DNA from: Treponema peruense
GTDB taxonomy: Bacteria; Spirochaetota; Spirochaetia; Treponematales; Treponemataceae
NCBI RefSeq assembly: GCF_016117655.1
Contig: NZ_CP064936.1
Span: 2,294,001 to 2,358,000, forward strand
Reading direction: 5' to 3'
DNA length: 64,000 nt
How positions within the stretch are numbered: the stretch's first letter is position 1; every line of letters begins with the position of its first letter. Under the pieces are notes generated by a model. It saw only the letters and a program-made list of their open reading frames with translations, was not told the DNA's origin and made no database searches. Of the stretch, positions 15,529 to 24,186 are shown one piece after another. The position numbers and the translations under genes were made by a program.

Positions 15529-16125
15529 ATGAACTATTCAAAATACAACCGCGAAAACCTTGTTGCGGCGCGGCGCATTTTTATTACAGCGGCATTTGTA
15601 CTGTTTGCGATGTTCAGAATAATGCCGCTTGCGGCAGCCCCCAGGGTTTCGGAACAGAGACAGGCGCTTATTACATACGCACTCAAACTTCAGGGAACTC
15701 CTTACGTTTACGGTGGCGACTCTCCCGAAAACGGAATGGACTGCAGCGGATTCGTAACTTATGTTGCCGCAAATTCAGTGGGAGTACAGCTGCCCCGGAC
15801 TGCACATTCCCTTTACACTGCAACAAAGCGAATCAAACCGCAGGAGCGTGAACCAGGGGATCTCGTTTTCTTCAAGAACGACCCTGCTTCGGAACGCATA
15901 ACGCATGTAGGCATATACTGCGGCGTCTATCACGGAAAAAACCGTGCCTTCGAGGGGCGCAGGGTATTTGTTTCGGCTGTCAGTGACGGGCCCAAAACAG
16001 GAGTTCAGCTTACGTTGATGAGCCAGAAGTTCTGGAAGGGGCATTTCTTTGCATACGGACGCTTTCTTCCTTCTACAAAGGAATACAACGCGGCTGTCAA
16101 AATAAAAAACGAGGCGGCAAAGTAA
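15529..16125 (+). CDS. Secreted NlpC/P60 (C40) peptidoglycan peptidase
   Basis: A 198-residue protein with a signal peptide (about 1-37, ending MPLAAA). The C40 domain follows: GTPYVYGGDSPENGMDCSGF supplies the catalytic Cys, RITHVGIYCG the His, and PGDLVFF the strand between. It would cut stem peptides of peptidoglycan in the periplasm. A GTG directly before the chosen ATG is an equal alternative. A lipoprotein gene follows 24 bases downstream and may be cotranscribed. Confidence 0.9.
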   Translation: MNYSKYNRENLVAARRIFITAAFVLFAMFRIMPLAAAPRVSEQRQALITYALKLQGTPYVYGGDSPENGMDCSGFVTYVAANSVGVQLPRTAHSLYTATKRIKPQEREPGDLVFFKNDPASERITHVGIYCGVYHGKNRAFEGRRVFVSAVSDGPKTGVQLTLMSQKFWKGHFFAYGRFLPSTKEYNAAVKIKNEAAK

Positions 16126-16149
16126 CCGTCCAAAAGGCAAAATTGTTTT

Positions 16150-16920
16150 ATGAATATGAACTGCAAGTACAAGTACATTTACAGCACAGTATATCTTCTT
16201 ATATTGATTGCATTTACAGGATGTTCCGCCAGTGTGGACATAAAAGCGGCAAACGACAAAAGCGCACAGGCTCAGGTTAAACTGAATCTGGGGAAAATTC
16301 TCTGCGATACAATAGATTCCCTTACTGCAGGAATAAATGAAATTTCCGCATCCGGAACCCAGTCTGCACCCGAAACTACACAAATCTTTTCCAAACAGGA
16401 AATAGAAACTGCGTTCAGCGGAAGCGACTTCCAGGACTTAAAAGTCGAAGTTCCTGCAAAAGATTCAGTTTCAATAAGTGGAACAATTCCTTCCCCCGAA
16501 AACCAGAAATCATTTTCTGACAAAGGGAATCTGAAGATTGCAAATTTTATTACATGCACAAAAAATTCGCTTACACTTATTCTGTCACCGGCAACACTGC
16601 GCACATTTGCATCTTCACTTCCCGAAGAAACCCGCAGTTATCTTGATTTGCTAATGGCACCGGTTCTTACGCAGGAAAGTATGAGCGCGCAGGAATACAG
16701 GGAACTTGTTTCTACAGTTTACGGCGAAAAAATGGCCGCAGAAATGGAAAGTGCACAGGTAAGAATCACACTCTGCCCGCCCGACGGTGCTTCCATAAAA
16801 AAGACATCGCTTTCCAGTACGGAACGCGCGCGTACGCTGGCAAACAAGGCCGTGCTGAATATTCCGCTGTCAGAATTCCTTACGCTTTCCGAGCCGAAAA
16901 CATTCAGCATAACCTGGTAG
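16150..16920 (+). CDS. Predicted lipoprotein, unknown function
   Basis: A 256-residue protein with a lipoprotein signal: hydrophobic YLLILIAFTGC, giving a lipobox FTGC with Cys25 as the acylated residue. The mature part is polar, with FASSLPEETRSYLDLLMAPVL and a C-terminal ending in SITW. No family recognised; it resembles treponemal lipoproteins of unknown role. It lies behind the C40 peptidase and is convergent with slyX. Confidence 0.75.
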   Translation: MNMNCKYKYIYSTVYLLILIAFTGCSASVDIKAANDKSAQAQVKLNLGKILCDTIDSLTAGINEISASGTQSAPETTQIFSKQEIETAFSGSDFQDLKVEVPAKDSVSISGTIPSPENQKSFSDKGNLKIANFITCTKNSLTLILSPATLRTFASSLPEETRSYLDLLMAPVLTQESMSAQEYRELVSTVYGEKMAAEMESAQVRITLCPPDGASIKKTSLSSTERARTLANKAVLNIPLSEFLTLSEPKTFSITW

Positions 16921-16945
16921 CCAGATAAACCTCCGCTAAAACCGG

Positions 16946-17158
16946 TTAATAGTGCGGCGGCTTTCTGTTGGGAATATCGCCTTCAAGCTGGTCAGACATA
17001 TCGCGTATTTTACGGCTCATCATTCTGTTTTCGGTGATGAGCCTTTCTATTGTTTCAGTATGTTCAACCGACACGGCCTGAAGCTGGTTTACATAATCTT
17101 CAAGATATGCAAGTTTTATTTCCAGGCCCGTTATACGGTCTGCTGCTTCTTTTTCCAT
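16946..17158 (-). CDS. slyX: SlyX-family coiled-coil protein
   Basis: 70 residues, nearly all coiled coil: DRITGLEIKLAYLEDYVNQL, then SVEHTETIERLITENRMM, ending GDIPNRKPPHY. The RKPPHY end and the length are diagnostic of SlyX. The role is unknown. It lies 12 bases behind the MBL-fold gene, so it is probably in that operon. Confidence 0.9.
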   Translation of the reverse strand: MEKEAADRITGLEIKLAYLEDYVNQLQAVSVEHTETIERLITENRMMSRKIRDMSDQLEGDIPNRKPPHY

Positions 17159-17170
17159 ATTTTCCTCAGA

Positions 17171-18724
17171 TTATTCAAGATTATAGGTTTCCCCGTATTT
17201 GACAATCTGCGTGTCAGTATATCCATTTTTAGCCAGATATTCCACAAAGGCTGCCTGCGCGTCTTTTTCTCCGTGAACGAGGAAAATCTTTTTAAGGCGG
17301 CTTGTATCTATGGAATTAAGCCATTCAACACATTCCCTGTAGTCTGCATGTGCACTGAATGCGTTTATTGACTCGACACTGGCTTTTACATTGTACCAGT
17401 CACCGAGTATGCGCACTTCTTTTGCACCGTCCTTGAGTTTTCTTCCCAAAGTGTTTTCTGACATGTATCCTACAAGAAGAATTATATTGTTGGGATTGTT
17501 TATGTTGTTTGCAAGATGATAAAGTACACGGCCTGCTTCACACATTCCGTCGGCACTTATTATAATCATCGGACCCGGTTTTTTGTTAAGTTCCTTGGAC
17601 TCATCTACACTTGTTATTGTCGTAAGCGAGTTGAATCCGAACGGATTTTTGTGGTGCTCGATAAAGGCTTTCTTTGTTTCGTCATCGTAGCATTCCTGGT
17701 GCAACTGGTAGATTCCGGTTGCATTGACTGCCATCGGACTGTCAAGATAAATAGGTATCTGCGGAATTTTCTTTTTGTCTACAAGAAGGTGCAGGTAATA
17801 GACAAGTTCCTGGGCACGCTCTATTGCAAAAGACGGAATTATGATTTTTCCCTTACGGTCAATTGCACGCCTGATTATTTTTTCAAGGTCGTCCATTGCC
17901 ACTCCGGGACTTTCGTGAAGGCGATTACCATAAGTACTTTCCATAAAGATATAGTCGGGTGCCTTCATGTCTGTTGCCGGGTCGCGGATTATAGGCTTGT
18001 TGCGGCGGCCAAGGTCTCCCGTGTAAAGAATGCGCAGTTCGTCGGAAGGTGCACCGCATAAGGCAGACTCCCCGTTTACCGTTACTGCTGTCTGTACTGC
18101 ATCTTTTGGCCCGAATATCCTGTGCCACCAGTTTTTTGTCTGTTCGCTGACACCGCCTGACTTGCGGCCGGTAATGTGGTTTTTGCGCTGTCCCGTTATT
18201 GTAAAATAAGCGAGAGAACTGCCCAGAATGTGGCCCGCGTCAAAGAATTCAAGTCTTACGTCGGGGGCAATGTACATTTCGCGGTTGTAACCGAGTGTAA
18301 TTATCTGGTTGGCTGCCTTTACACAGTCTGCTTCGCGGAACAGCGGCTTCCAGGTAAATTTTTCACCTTTTTTGGCGGCCTGTTTTGCAAGGAATTCAGC
18401 ATCGCGGGCCTGTATTCTTGCGCTGTCCATCATTACGATGTTTGCAAGATCGCGTGTAGCCGGTGTTGCATAAATATTGCCGTCATATTTGTTTTTTGCA
18501 AGAACAGGAAGAAGTCCGCAGTGGTCAAAATGAGCGTGGGTCAATACAACGCTTTCTATTTTGTCTGCTGCAAAATCAAAGTTTCTGTTTTTTTTGTCTG
18601 CCTCGGCACGTTTTCCCTGAAAAGCCCCGCAGTCAATCATAAAGCTTCTTCCGTCTATTTCAAGAATGTGTTTGCTTCCGGTAACTTCCTCTGCCGCACC
18701 CAAAGAATAACAAGTAACACTCAT
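17171..18724 (-). CDS. MBL-fold hydrolase with RNA-specificity (beta-CASP) domain
   Basis: A 517-residue protein starting MSVTCYSLG behind AGGAGGAAAAT; upstream in-frame codons have no ribosome site. Metallo-beta-lactamase motifs are THAHFDHCG (zinc ligands), the His of FDAGHILGSS and LYTGDLGR. The beta-CASP region (MESTYGNR, IPSFAIERAQEL, SPMAVNATGIY) and the C-terminal AHADYRECVEW, LVHGE follow. This is the family of mRNA 3'-processing-like nucleases (CPSF/YSH1 homologues in bacteria). An insertion between about 190 and 235 is longer than usual. Likely an RNA nuclease; substrate unknown. Confidence 0.9.
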   Translation of the reverse strand: MSVTCYSLGAAEEVTGSKHILEIDGRSFMIDCGAFQGKRAEADKKNRNFDFAADKIESVVLTHAHFDHCGLLPVLAKNKYDGNIYATPATRDLANIVMMDSARIQARDAEFLAKQAAKKGEKFTWKPLFREADCVKAANQIITLGYNREMYIAPDVRLEFFDAGHILGSSLAYFTITGQRKNHITGRKSGGVSEQTKNWWHRIFGPKDAVQTAVTVNGESALCGAPSDELRILYTGDLGRRNKPIIRDPATDMKAPDYIFMESTYGNRLHESPGVAMDDLEKIIRRAIDRKGKIIIPSFAIERAQELVYYLHLLVDKKKIPQIPIYLDSPMAVNATGIYQLHQECYDDETKKAFIEHHKNPFGFNSLTTITSVDESKELNKKPGPMIIISADGMCEAGRVLYHLANNINNPNNIILLVGYMSENTLGRKLKDGAKEVRILGDWYNVKASVESINAFSAHADYRECVEWLNSIDTSRLKKIFLVHGEKDAQAAFVEYLAKNGYTDTQIVKYGETYNLE

Positions 18725-18764
18725 ATTTTCCTCCTGATTATAAATATTTTTTTTAAAATTTTTT

Positions 18765-19078
18765 CTTCTGGACAGTCTGCGAAGCAAACTGTCAGTTATT
18801 AAGTTTGGCGAAGCCTGATTTTATATACATCTCCTCTTCTGGACAGTTTGCAAAGCAAACTGTAAGTTATTAAGTTTGGCGAAGCCTAATTTAATATACA
18901 TCTCCTCTTCCGGACAGTTTGCGAAGCAAACTGTAAGTTATTAAGTTTGGCAAAGCCTGATTTTATATACATCTCCTCTTCCGGACAGTTTGCGAAGCAA
19001 AAAAGAAAGCCCAGTCTTCTGGACAGTTTGCAACGCAAACTGTCAGTTATTAAGTTTGGCTTCGCCAAACTTAATATA
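18765..19078. repeat. 71-bp tandem repeat array
   Basis: The unit begins at GACAGT positions 18771, 18842, 18913 and 18984 (exact 71-base spacing), with a shortened fourth unit and a last unit at 19022. Each unit has the hairpins GACAGTTTGC-GCAAACTGTC and AAGTTTGGC-GCCAAACTT; the last hairpin is perfect in the final unit. It fills most of the gap between the MBL gene and the DUF2804 gene. There are no unique spacers, so it is not CRISPR. The rest of the gap to 19256 shows an AT-rich region with a TATAAT at 19193, possibly the promoter of the next gene. Confidence 0.85.
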
Positions 19079-19256
19079 CAGTATACCACACATTGAACTT
19101 ATATGAAAAAAAACATACATTTTTAACCTTAAAAACATCTTGTTTTTGAATATGGTGTGCTTTTAACTTCCATTTAAGGAAAATTTCCGCTATAATATAG
19201 AAAGTTTTCAGCGATAGCTTTTCCATTCATGAAAACCTATAAACAGGAAGGATTCT

Positions 19257-20324
19257 TTGTACACAAGACAAATACTTGAACAGCCTGGAAGTTTCGTAAA
19301 AAACAAAAGGCCTGTTTTCGGCACATTCGCCGGACATCCCAAAAGGCTCGACATAAGGGGCGTTTACAAGCCTTACGGAACAGTTCCTATTCCGACTCTC
19401 ATAACAAATCTGCGCATAAAAAGCCGTCTTTCGTTTTACTTTATGATTGGCGAATATGCAGGAAGCATAAGTTTTGTTGATGCAAAAGTATTCGGTTTTG
19501 CAGAAGTCGTTTTCTGGAACACCGCAACGAAGCAGAAATTCGTTTACCGTTCAGTCATGGGACCCCGAAAGCGGTTTGTTCCGCACGGTCTTGAAACTGC
19601 TTCTACTTCCAGTTACAAAAAGTCACGCTACATACGCATAAGCTGGGACCGCAGGCACGACAAGCTTTCGGTAATATTCAACCTGCATGGAGACAGCGTC
19701 CGTCCTTCTGCAAATGCTGCACTTGTGGCAGCTTTTTCTGACAAAAGTTTTGCCGAACTTACCACAGTTCTTCCTGCCCCAACTTTAAGACGCTGTTCGG
19801 GTATTTACAATGCCGCCATGTCCCTTCACGGAGCAATCACACTTATTCCCGGACACGGTGCCATACGCACAATGAGCGATGCCGACGGACTTGCGTTCAT
19901 GAACATGCACAGAACCTACATGAAGTTCCGCTCACACGGCGAGACAATTACCGCAATGGGAACTGTTGCAGGAAAAAAAGTATCGTTCCGCATAGAGTCA
20001 GGCTCGCAGAATTCTGTAAACCGCGAGCTTTACAACGCAAACGTGCTCTTTTGTGACGGAACGGTTACCCCGCTGCCTCCGGTTTTAATGACACATTCCT
20101 ACGGTATTTCAAACAAGTGGATTATTCAGGATACAGAAAATATGGTTGACCTTACATTTACACCTGTTTCCGAAAATCTGAGCAAAATAAGCATTTTTAT
20201 TCTAAGAACCGTCTATCACACAATATTCGGCACTCTGGAAGGAACAATAATGACCGCAGCAGGAGAAAAAATTTCATTCCGCTCTATGACGGCCATCGCA
20301 GAAAACTATTTGATAAGGCTTTAA
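19257..20324 (+). CDS. DUF2804 family protein
   Basis: 355 residues starting with TTG behind AGGAAGGATTC; no ATG fits. It reads LDIRGVYKPYGTVPIP, SRLSFYFMIGEYAGSISFVDAKVFG and, at the end, LEGTIMTAAGEKISFRSMTAIAE, which match the DUF2804 family, a beta-rich protein of unknown function found in Treponema and in actinobacteria. The next gene follows 18 bases downstream, indicating an operon. Confidence 0.8.
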   Translation: MYTRQILEQPGSFVKNKRPVFGTFAGHPKRLDIRGVYKPYGTVPIPTLITNLRIKSRLSFYFMIGEYAGSISFVDAKVFGFAEVVFWNTATKQKFVYRSVMGPRKRFVPHGLETASTSSYKKSRYIRISWDRRHDKLSVIFNLHGDSVRPSANAALVAAFSDKSFAELTTVLPAPTLRRCSGIYNAAMSLHGAITLIPGHGAIRTMSDADGLAFMNMHRTYMKFRSHGETITAMGTVAGKKVSFRIESGSQNSVNRELYNANVLFCDGTVTPLPPVLMTHSYGISNKWIIQDTENMVDLTFTPVSENLSKISIFILRTVYHTIFGTLEGTIMTAAGEKISFRSMTAIAENYLIRL

Positions 20325-20342
20325 CCGCAACCGGAGGCTTAT

Positions 20343-22391
20343 ATGGAAGAACAGAAGACTACAGGAAAAGGAACACGCAGGCTTGAACCTGGTTCAATTG
20401 ACAAAACACGCCGCAACATAGGCCCCATTGACGCACGTGAAGCTGAATTCATGCAGAAAAAACTGGGCGGCGAAGTCCTTCAGGAACGTTCGCTTCCTAT
20501 AGAAGAAATCAATATTCCGGGCAAAAAGCGCCGCCCCGAAGTAATCAGAGCCTCGGGCCTTTCTTCTTCTGACATTTCTTCCCGGAGTGCATCAGTAACG
20601 GCTATCAGCAATACAAAACAGATGGGATCGGTAAACCAGCTTATTTCTTCTTCAAGCCAGGCCAAGCGCAGAAAAACAGATGAAGACCTTCCGGCTATAA
20701 CAGCACGTGATGAAAAACTGATGGACCACTTAATGATGTCGCACGAATATTCCATAAAACCAAACTACGGAATATTCAATGTTTTTTTCAGAATGTCCAC
20801 AAAAAACAGGGAGCGCGTGTCACGTTCGTTCGGAGAGTATTTTACAAAGCGCCACGTAGACCACATGCAGACGTTTATAAGCACAATCAAGACTTTTATT
20901 CAGCTTTCGCCGGATATTTACAAAAGCAAAATTGCGCAGGAACCCGACCTTAAGTTCAAGTTTTTAAGGACAATCGGCCACTGGACTATGCGCGATATAA
21001 AAGTTCTTGCGATTGATGTTCAGAATATGTCAGAAAACTTGACTGTTGCAATGCTCATTCCGTTTGTACGCGCAGTTTACCACGAACTTATTACAATTTA
21101 CTACATCGGCGAACAGCAGATTCCGGCTCTTATAAAAGAAATTTACTCTGACCTCACAGCCTTTGCCGACTCTGACCAGAAAAAACTTCAGATGCTTGCA
21201 AAACAGGGCATTACCGAATGGATTTACATCTACAACCAGATAATCAAAGGCATGTACCCGCTTCTTATGCGCATGTGCTCTTCTGAATATGTTGAATTCC
21301 CGCGTTTCTTTACTTCACAGATTGCGCAGATTCTGCAGTTTCTTAATGTAGGAAAATTTGACCTTCTTCTTCCCGAAAAGAAAAAGAAGTCTGCGGAAGA
21401 TGCAAAAAAACGTGAAGAGGAACGTCGCAAAAAGGCCGAAGAGTCTGTTCACATTGCCGGAAAACGTGATGAACTTGTAAATACAGGGCTCAAGATTCTT
21501 GAACAACTGTTCCCCCAGGCCGGATTCAGCAGTCTGGAGTCCCATCCCGACCTTTACCCGTACTTCCAGCCCATTTACAAATTCCGCGACGGATTCAATG
21601 TAGTGCACCCCGAAAATCCTGTCCAGGTTACTGTTATTCTTATACGTATAATAGAAGATTTCTTTCATGGATGCCGCAACATTAACTTTAACACAAAGGC
21701 CGACCAGAAGCTTTCCTCTATGGGAGATGACATTGTAGAAGCAATGAACGACTGGGCTTCATACCACGAAGACCTGTTTGACAAAAAATACGGCGATTAT
21801 TTAAGCAATTACGTAAACCGCATTTACACGCAGAAAGATTACGTTTCGTCACAGGCAGGAAAAGAAAACCTTAACAATATTCTGTGGCGCGCAAAATACT
21901 ATTATCTTCCGCACTTTAAGTTCAATGCACCGCTTATTCAAAAGCCGGTAAACGACACAAAGTACAAGCCGCTTTATTCAAGAACAGACTTTCTTAAAAC
22001 AGTGCTTTCTATTATAGCAGGCCGTATTGATGAAGCGTCGGCAGGAAAAAAGGCAGTCCTTGGCGTAATGAATCCCTGGGACAGATACCAGTTTGATCTG
22101 CCCAATTCTGTTTCAAAAAGACTTGATGTTCTTTTGGGGGCAAAAAGAAGTGACGCAGAAACTGCCGCAACAAACGCAAATCTCATTAAATACACGCTGT
22201 GCCTTATTTCTGTACTGGACTGGTGGATCAACAATCCGGCAAGCCCAGCCTATTCTACGGACCCCGAAAATCTTTACAGAATTTCAGAAAAAGACGGCGG
22301 ACCGCAGTTCTCTGTAGAAGAAAGAAGTGACCAGAACCAGCTATTTACAGACGCAATAAAAAAGGCCATCGCAGCCCGGCAGAATGCATAA
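20343..22391 (+). CDS. Large conserved spirochaetal-type hypothetical protein
   Basis: 682 residues, cytoplasmic, no signal or membrane segment. The first 150 residues are charged and disordered; the rest is helical, with a strongly charged coiled stretch (EKKKKSAEDAKKREEERRKK, near residue 343). I recognise no enzyme motif. It follows the DUF2804 gene with a GGAGG ribosome site and ends at a strong terminator. Proteins of this size and style are known from Treponema genomes, without function. Confidence 0.75.
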   Translation: MEEQKTTGKGTRRLEPGSIDKTRRNIGPIDAREAEFMQKKLGGEVLQERSLPIEEINIPGKKRRPEVIRASGLSSSDISSRSASVTAISNTKQMGSVNQLISSSSQAKRRKTDEDLPAITARDEKLMDHLMMSHEYSIKPNYGIFNVFFRMSTKNRERVSRSFGEYFTKRHVDHMQTFISTIKTFIQLSPDIYKSKIAQEPDLKFKFLRTIGHWTMRDIKVLAIDVQNMSENLTVAMLIPFVRAVYHELITIYYIGEQQIPALIKEIYSDLTAFADSDQKKLQMLAKQGITEWIYIYNQIIKGMYPLLMRMCSSEYVEFPRFFTSQIAQILQFLNVGKFDLLLPEKKKKSAEDAKKREEERRKKAEESVHIAGKRDELVNTGLKILEQLFPQAGFSSLESHPDLYPYFQPIYKFRDGFNVVHPENPVQVTVILIRIIEDFFHGCRNINFNTKADQKLSSMGDDIVEAMNDWASYHEDLFDKKYGDYLSNYVNRIYTQKDYVSSQAGKENLNNILWRAKYYYLPHFKFNAPLIQKPVNDTKYKPLYSRTDFLKTVLSIIAGRIDEASAGKKAVLGVMNPWDRYQFDLPNSVSKRLDVLLGAKRSDAETAATNANLIKYTLCLISVLDWWINNPASPAYSTDPENLYRISEKDGGPQFSVEERSDQNQLFTDAIKKAIAARQNA

Positions 22392-22395
22392 TGTT

Positions 22396-22447
22396 AAAGG
22401 GTGAGAGGTGAAAATTAATACATTTTATCTTTCACTTCTCACCCTTT
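22396..22447. terminator. Bidirectional terminator between convergent genes
   Basis: An 18-base stem (AAAGGGTGAGAGGTGAAA with one wobble to its partner at 22430-22447) and a 16-base loop between the large hypothetical gene and thyX. Confidence 0.8.
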
Positions 22448-22483
22448 CCTGCTGAGCAAATCCGTGTGTTAAAATTCAGAATA

Positions 22484-23320
22484 TTAAAGTTGAACGCCAG
22501 TAGCGATTTTTTCGTTAAAGCGCTTGAGCTTCTTTTCATCTGTAAGCGGATTTTCCTTACCGGCAAGAACAGCCCTCAAAGCCTGCATCTCTTCACCGTT
22601 AAAGCTTACCCCGTTATGCATGATGTTTTCAAAAGAAGCGCATGCCATAGGACAGACTTTCTTTGCTATTTCAAAAATGACTTTTCCGTATTCCTGAATC
22701 TCATACTGTGCGTGTGAGTCAAGACGCAGCTTAAGGAAATGGAACAGATTGTGAAGATCCATCTGCCAGTAGAATTCAGTGTACAGTGAAAGCGGTAGGT
22801 TTATTCTTGCAATTTCGCGCGCAAGTCCGCCGTCAATCATTTCTGAATACGACTTGTATGCAGTTTCCTGACCCTGAATAAATTCATCCTGAATTTTCTT
22901 TGCGGCTTCGGGAGCAAGAGCTTCTCCCCTTCCCTGCTTGTTGTCCTTTGACTGAACAGAAATGCAGGAAGTTTCGGGAACATAAAATTCATCTTTCATT
23001 ACACTATAACGACCCGAAACTTCATTCATGCGTGCCATTCTGTGTCTTACCCACTGTCTTGCAACAAAAATGGGTACTTTGACATGGAAGGTAAAAACAA
23101 CGTGTTCAAGCGGTGAAGTATGCTCGTGTCTGATCAGATAGTCAATAAGTGCCGCGTCCTGGCTTACAGATTTTGTTCCCGCTCCGTAAGAAACACGTGC
23201 AGCCTGAACAATGCGCTCATCGCTTCCGTAATAATCTACAAGACGCACAAATCCCTTGTCCAAAACAGGAAACTCTTTGTCCAAAATCTCTTCCGCAGCA
23301 GGAACCACACAATGTGCCAT
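22484..23320 (-). CDS. thyX: FAD-dependent thymidylate synthase
   Basis: 278 residues. Makes dTMP from dUMP with methylene-tetrahydrofolate and reduced flavin. The ThyX signature RHRMARMNEVSGRYS (RHRx7S) is at about residues 92-106, preceded by HVKVPIFVARQWVRHR. NLFHFLKLRLDSHAQYEIQ near residues 188-206 supplies the substrate-binding arginine. Slightly longer than many ThyX (220-250). No thyA is seen here. Confidence 0.96.
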   Translation of the reverse strand: MAHCVVPAAEEILDKEFPVLDKGFVRLVDYYGSDERIVQAARVSYGAGTKSVSQDAALIDYLIRHEHTSPLEHVVFTFHVKVPIFVARQWVRHRMARMNEVSGRYSVMKDEFYVPETSCISVQSKDNKQGRGEALAPEAAKKIQDEFIQGQETAYKSYSEMIDGGLAREIARINLPLSLYTEFYWQMDLHNLFHFLKLRLDSHAQYEIQEYGKVIFEIAKKVCPMACASFENIMHNGVSFNGEEMQALRAVLAGKENPLTDEKKLKRFNEKIATGVQL

Positions 23321-23358
23321 AAATAACCCCTATATTTTATTTTAAATTCAATTTTGTT

Positions 23359-23970
23359 TTATTTTGCAGCCGGATCGTCTGAACCTGAAGAAGTGGCGTC
23401 TGTTTTTTCATCTGCATCATGAACATTCTCTGGTGTAACGACATAAGCCTTGTTCTTCCATGAATAGAATGCATAAAGCACACCCACAGCAAGAATAACG
23501 GCGCCAAGAACACGCACAATTTTTACGCCAAAGTCAGCAGGAAGCATAAGAAGAACAACCGCGACCACTACAGTCACGACAATTTCTATTCCCATTCCCG
23601 GAAAAGAAACCCCGGAACTTTTAAGGCGAGTCCATGTAAAAAACTGGGTAACGGCAGAAACAAGAAGATATACCGCTTCTATATAGAGAAGAATTCTTAT
23701 AATACTTGTTACCGCGCTGAACAGGGCAAACGGCAGAATAACCGCAACAAGCCCAAGTACAATACTGCAGGCAGAACGCACCGTAACCGTAGTTCTGAAA
23801 GCGCTGTCATTGGAAAGCGAGCGGATCTTAACGAATTCGTAAATTCCGTTTATTATAGCGGCAATTCCAATAAGTACGACAACAACACGAATGCTGTCTG
23901 CCGGGTTAATAAGAACAATCAGTCCCAGAAGAGCAACCAGTGCTCCGATAATCACATTATTTTTATTCAT
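23359..23970 (-). CDS. DUF308 (HdeD-like) membrane protein
   Basis: 203 residues starting MNKNNVIIGALVAL behind TTGGAGGTTGT. Six membrane segments follow in pairs, for example GLIVLINPADSIRVVVVLIG and VLGLVAVILPFALFS, as in the DUF308 repeat. The C-terminus is acidic and cytoplasmic (VHDADEKTDATSSGSDD). HdeD is linked to acid stress in enterics; here the role is unknown. Downstream thyX is 38 bases away on the same strand. Confidence 0.85.
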   Translation of the reverse strand: MNKNNVIIGALVALLGLIVLINPADSIRVVVVLIGIAAIINGIYEFVKIRSLSNDSAFRTTVTVRSACSIVLGLVAVILPFALFSAVTSIIRILLYIEAVYLLVSAVTQFFTWTRLKSSGVSFPGMGIEIVVTVVVAVVLLMLPADFGVKIVRVLGAVILAVGVLYAFYSWKNKAYVVTPENVHDADEKTDATSSGSDDPAAK

Positions 23971-24186
23971 ACAACCTCCAATAAAAAGAGAATGATTACA
24001 ATAGTATAACATTATACTGCACTTTCGTCAGTAGCCGGAACCAGAACCGGACCTGGACCAAATCACCCCTGCACAAAAGTGTATTCTGCGGAACAGATTA
24101 TGCTTGAACAGAAGCGCTCCATTCGTTAAATTCTATTTTAAGGTCGTATTTATACTTGCTCAATCGTACAATTATAGGGAAAATTT

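Noticed and set aside
15507-15851. 114-codon plus-strand frame overlapping the C40 peptidase
   Set aside because: The overlapping frame has clear C40 motifs and a signal peptide, whereas this one has none.
18765-19078. CRISPR array
   Set aside because: The units are continuous tandem repeats without unique spacers, and no cas gene is present.
18886-19089. 67-codon minus-strand open frame
   Set aside because: It runs through the 71-bp tandem repeats, has an internal repeat only because of them, and its ribosome-like GGAG touches the ATG.
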